Assembly: GCF_902500225.1 (NCBI RefSeq) | Contig: NZ_LR722648.1 | Location: 203,676 to 267,675 of the forward strand | DNA: 64,000 bases | Origin: Buttiauxella massiliensis | GTDB lineage: Bacteria > Pseudomonadota > Gammaproteobacteria > Enterobacterales > Enterobacteriaceae | Direction of reading: 5' to 3' | In this document: one piece after another, positions 62,043 through 64,000 of the stretch | How the letters are laid out: the number at the start of each line of letters is the position of its first letter | Numbering within the stretch: the first letter of the stretch is position 1 | The notes under the pieces: generated by a model | Told to the model about the DNA's origin: nothing | The model's database searches: none | Seen by the model: the letters and a program-made list of their open reading frames with translations, nothing else | Position numbers and translations under genes: made by a program

Positions 62043-63725
62043 GTGAATATAAACGTCGCAGATTTGTTAAGCGGGAATTACATCCTGTTATTATTTGTTG
62101 TTCTGACCTTAGGTTTATGCCTGGGTAAATTACGCCTTGGTCCAGTCCAACTAGGTAATTCCATTGGTGTTTTAGTAGTCTCTTTATTACTCGGCCAACA
62201 ACATTTTTCCATTAACACAGACGCCCTAAATCTGGGTTTTATGTTGTTCATTTTTTGTGTCGGGGTGGAAGCTGGGCCAAACTTTTTTTCAATTTTCTTC
62301 CGCGATGGCAAGAATTACTTGATGCTGGCACTGGTGATGGTGGGAACCGCCATGTTGCTTGCCTTAGGGTTGGGGAAACTCTTTGGCTGGGATATTGGCC
62401 TCACGGCGGGGATGCTCGCAGGCTCAATGACCTCAACGCCAGTGTTGGTCGGTGCAGGTGATACCTTGCGACATTCGGGTGCCGCTGGCACCCAATTAGC
62501 GACATCGCTCGATAACCTCAGCCTCGGCTACGCACTAACCTATCTTATCGGTCTGGTCAGTCTGATTGTTGGCGCACGTTACCTGCCAAAACTTCAACAC
62601 CAGGATTTGCAGACCAGCGCGCAACAAATCGCCCGCGAACGTGGCCTGGACACCGATGCCGCACGTAAAGTCTACCTTCCTGTTATTCGCGCCTATCGCG
62701 TAGGTTCTGAGTTGGTTGCCTGGGCTGATGGTAAAAACCTGCGTGAATTGGGCATTTATCGCCAGACCGGTTGCTACATAGAACGTATCCGCCGTAACGG
62801 CATTCTGGCAAACCCGGATGGTGACGCTGTGCTGCAAAAGGGTGATGAAATCGCACTGGTAGGTTACCCGGATGCGCATTCACGCCTCGATCCAAGTTTC
62901 CGTAACGGTAAAGAGGTTTTCGATCGCGACTTGCTGGATATGCGCATCGTTACCGAAGAAATTGTGGTAAAGAACCACAATGCTGTCGGCCGCCGTCTTG
63001 GGCAATTAAAGCTGACCGACCACGGCTGCTTCCTAAACCGTGTTATCCGCAGCCAGATTGAAATGCCTATTGACGACAATATCGTGCTCAACAAAGGTGA
63101 CGTTTTACAGGTCAGCGGTGATGCCCGCCGCGTAAAAACCGTCGCTGAACGTATTGGCTTTATCTCGATTCACAGCCAGATAACTGACCTGCTCGCCTTC
63201 TGTGCCTTCTTCATTATTGGCCTGATGATCGGCATGATCACCTTCCAGTTCAGCTCGTTCAGTTTTGGCGTGGGTAACGCTGCAGGCTTGCTATTCGCCG
63301 GTATCATGCTCGGCTTCCTGCGAGCCAACCACCCGACATTCGGCTATATCCCGCAAGGGGCGCTGAATATGGTGAAAGAATTCGGCCTGATGGTATTTAT
63401 GGCCGGCGTCGGCCTAAGCGCCGGTAGTGGCATTGGCAACGGCCTCGGTGCTGTAGGTGGGCAAATGTTGATTGCTGGGCTTATCGTAAGCCTGGTGCCC
63501 GTTGTTATCTGCTTCCTGTTTGGTGCATATGTTTTACGTATGAACCGCGCATTGCTATTTGGGGCAATGATGGGTGCACGTACCTGCGCACCAGCGATGG
63601 AAATCATCAGCGACACTGCGCGCAGCAACATTCCAGCCCTTGGATACGCCGGGACTTACGCTATCGCTAACGTGTTGTTAACGCTGGCGGGGACGCTTAT
63701 CGTAATCATATGGCCCGGTTTGTGA
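62043..63725 (+). CDS. ybjL: Putative transport protein YbjL (AspT/YidE-type antiporter family)
   Basis: A 560-residue inner-membrane protein of the aspartate:alanine exchanger (AAE) family. The arrangement is typical: about five N-terminal helices, two cytosolic TrkA-C/RCK_C domains (about residues 200-290 and 295-375), then five to six C-terminal helices. Family motifs [19 protein letters not shown] and [12 protein letters not shown] are clear. Glutamate transport has been suggested for YbjL in E. coli. It starts with GTG at 62043, as I recall for E. coli. RybB follows on the same strand. Confidence 0.94.
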   Translation: MNINVADLLSGNYILLLFVVLTLGLCLGKLRLGPVQLGNSIGVLVVSLLLGQQHFSINTDALNLGFMLFIFCVGVEAGPNFFSIFFRDGKNYLMLALVMVGTAMLLALGLGKLFGWDIGLTAGMLAGSMTSTPVLVGAGDTLRHSGAAGTQLATSLDNLSLGYALTYLIGLVSLIVGARYLPKLQHQDLQTSAQQIARERGLDTDAARKVYLPVIRAYRVGSELVAWADGKNLRELGIYRQTGCYIERIRRNGILANPDGDAVLQKGDEIALVGYPDAHSRLDPSFRNGKEVFDRDLLDMRIVTEEIVVKNHNAVGRRLGQLKLTDHGCFLNRVIRSQIEMPIDDNIVLNKGDVLQVSGDARRVKTVAERIGFISIHSQITDLLAFCAFFIIGLMIGMITFQFSSFSFGVGNAAGLLFAGIMLGFLRANHPTFGYIPQGALNMVKEFGLMVFMAGVGLSAGSGIGNGLGAVGGQMLIAGLIVSLVPVVICFLFGAYVLRMNRALLFGAMMGARTCAPAMEIISDTARSNIPALGYAGTYAIANVLLTLAGTLIVIIWPGL

Positions 63726-63768
63726 TCGGTGCCGCAGACAAAGAAAAAAGATTTTTTTATGACAGTGC

Positions 63769-63795
63769 GAACTTTTTGCCTGGGGCAAAGTCTTA
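63769..63795 (+). promoter_or_regulatory. SigmaE promoter of rybB
   Basis: GAACTT (-35) and TCTTA (-10) are spaced 16 bases apart, matching the sigmaE consensus GGAACTT-N16-TCTGA closely. Transcription would start six bases later, at 63802, exactly at the RybB 5' end. Confidence 0.8.
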
Positions 63796-63801
63796 ATTAG
63801 T

Positions 63802-63880
63802 GCCACTGCTTTTCTTTGATGTCCCCAATTTGTGGAGCCCATCAACCCCGCCTCTTTGGTTCAAGGTTGATGGGTTTTTT
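63802..63880 (+). ncRNA. rybB: Small regulatory RNA RybB
   Basis: A 79-nt Hfq-dependent RNA that sigmaE induces to silence outer-membrane protein messages. The 5' end GCCACTGCTTTTCTTTGATG, the seed that pairs with omp messages, equals the E. coli sequence. The 3' end is a terminator hairpin (CCCATCAACC / GGTTGATGGG) with six T. A few substitutions lie in the middle loop and the terminator loop only. It lies between ybjL and a convergent gene, the same place as in E. coli. Confidence 0.93.
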
Positions 63881-63917
63881 ATTGCCTGAAATTTGAGTTC
63901 TGTTTTAAATCATAAAG

Positions 63918-64000
63918 TTATATTGCTTCCTGGAACCAACACGCCATCACCTGCGCCAATATCTGTACATCGTCCATAATTTTGAAAAGTACGATTTGGT
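63918..64000 (-). CDS. rcdA: C-terminal end of a convergent gene, probably rcdA (ybjK), cut by window
   Basis: An open frame on the minus strand runs from the window edge to a TAA at 63918-63920 and encodes 26 residues (…KIMDDVQILAQVMACWFQEAI, the end of a helical protein). The position, across rybB from ybjL and convergent with it, is that of the TetR-type regulator gene rcdA in E. coli. I infer the name only from this synteny; too little sequence is present to confirm it. Confidence 0.5.
   Translation of the reverse strand, partial: QIVLFKIMDDVQILAQVMACWFQEAI

Overview
This is a 64 kb stretch of conserved core chromosome from a member of the Enterobacteriaceae. Gene content and order mirror the pflB-ybjL segment of Escherichia coli (about 19-20 min on the K-12 map), in reverse orientation. 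The proteins look close to, but clearly different from, their E. coli counterparts. ERIC repeats also point to Enterobacterales. I cannot name the genus from the sequence alone. No CRISPR array, prophage, insertion sequence, tRNA or rRNA gene was seen.

Layout: (1) 1-8.5 kb, anaerobic metabolism: end of pflB, pflA, the transporter ycaD, and the dmsCBA reductase genes with a recognisable FNR/NarL-type promoter. (2) 8.5-26 kb, housekeeping: serS, rarA, lolA, ftsK, lrp, trxB, cydDC, aat, infA, clpA-clpS, cspD. (3) 26-44.6 kb, envelope, stress and accessory metabolism: macAB, ybjX, ybjD, aqpZ, lysO, hcp-hcr, poxB-ltaE-ybjT-ybjS, amiD-ybjQ, ybjP. (4) 44.7-55.6 kb, transport: artPIQM and artJ (arginine), rlmC, ybjO, potFGHI (putrescine), ybjN. 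(5) 55.7-64 kb: rimK, an inserted xapABR purine nucleoside module, nfsA-ybjC, grxA, ybjM, ybjL, the sigmaE-dependent small RNA RybB, and the last codons of a convergent gene.

Departures from the E. coli arrangement are the most informative part. xapA-xapB-xapR sits between nfsA and rimK, splitting what is one ybjC-nfsA-rimK-ybjN run in E. coli. The serW tRNA is missing between infA and clpA, and ycaK/ycaN/ycaM and ycaC are missing around ycaD. ybjO carries an apparent one-base insertion near its start. Two ERIC elements lie at ybjT and between potF and potG, and a 146-bp fully palindromic repeat lies between cydC and aat. An open frame of 53 codons upstream of infA encodes a hydrophobic peptide but has no ordinary start codon.

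I did not find a convincing undescribed multi-gene system. The observations worth checking are small: repeats, the frameshift, the infA-upstream frame, leader hairpins and candidate operators. Statements about E. coli proteins and gene order rest on recall of well-studied genes, not on an alignment.
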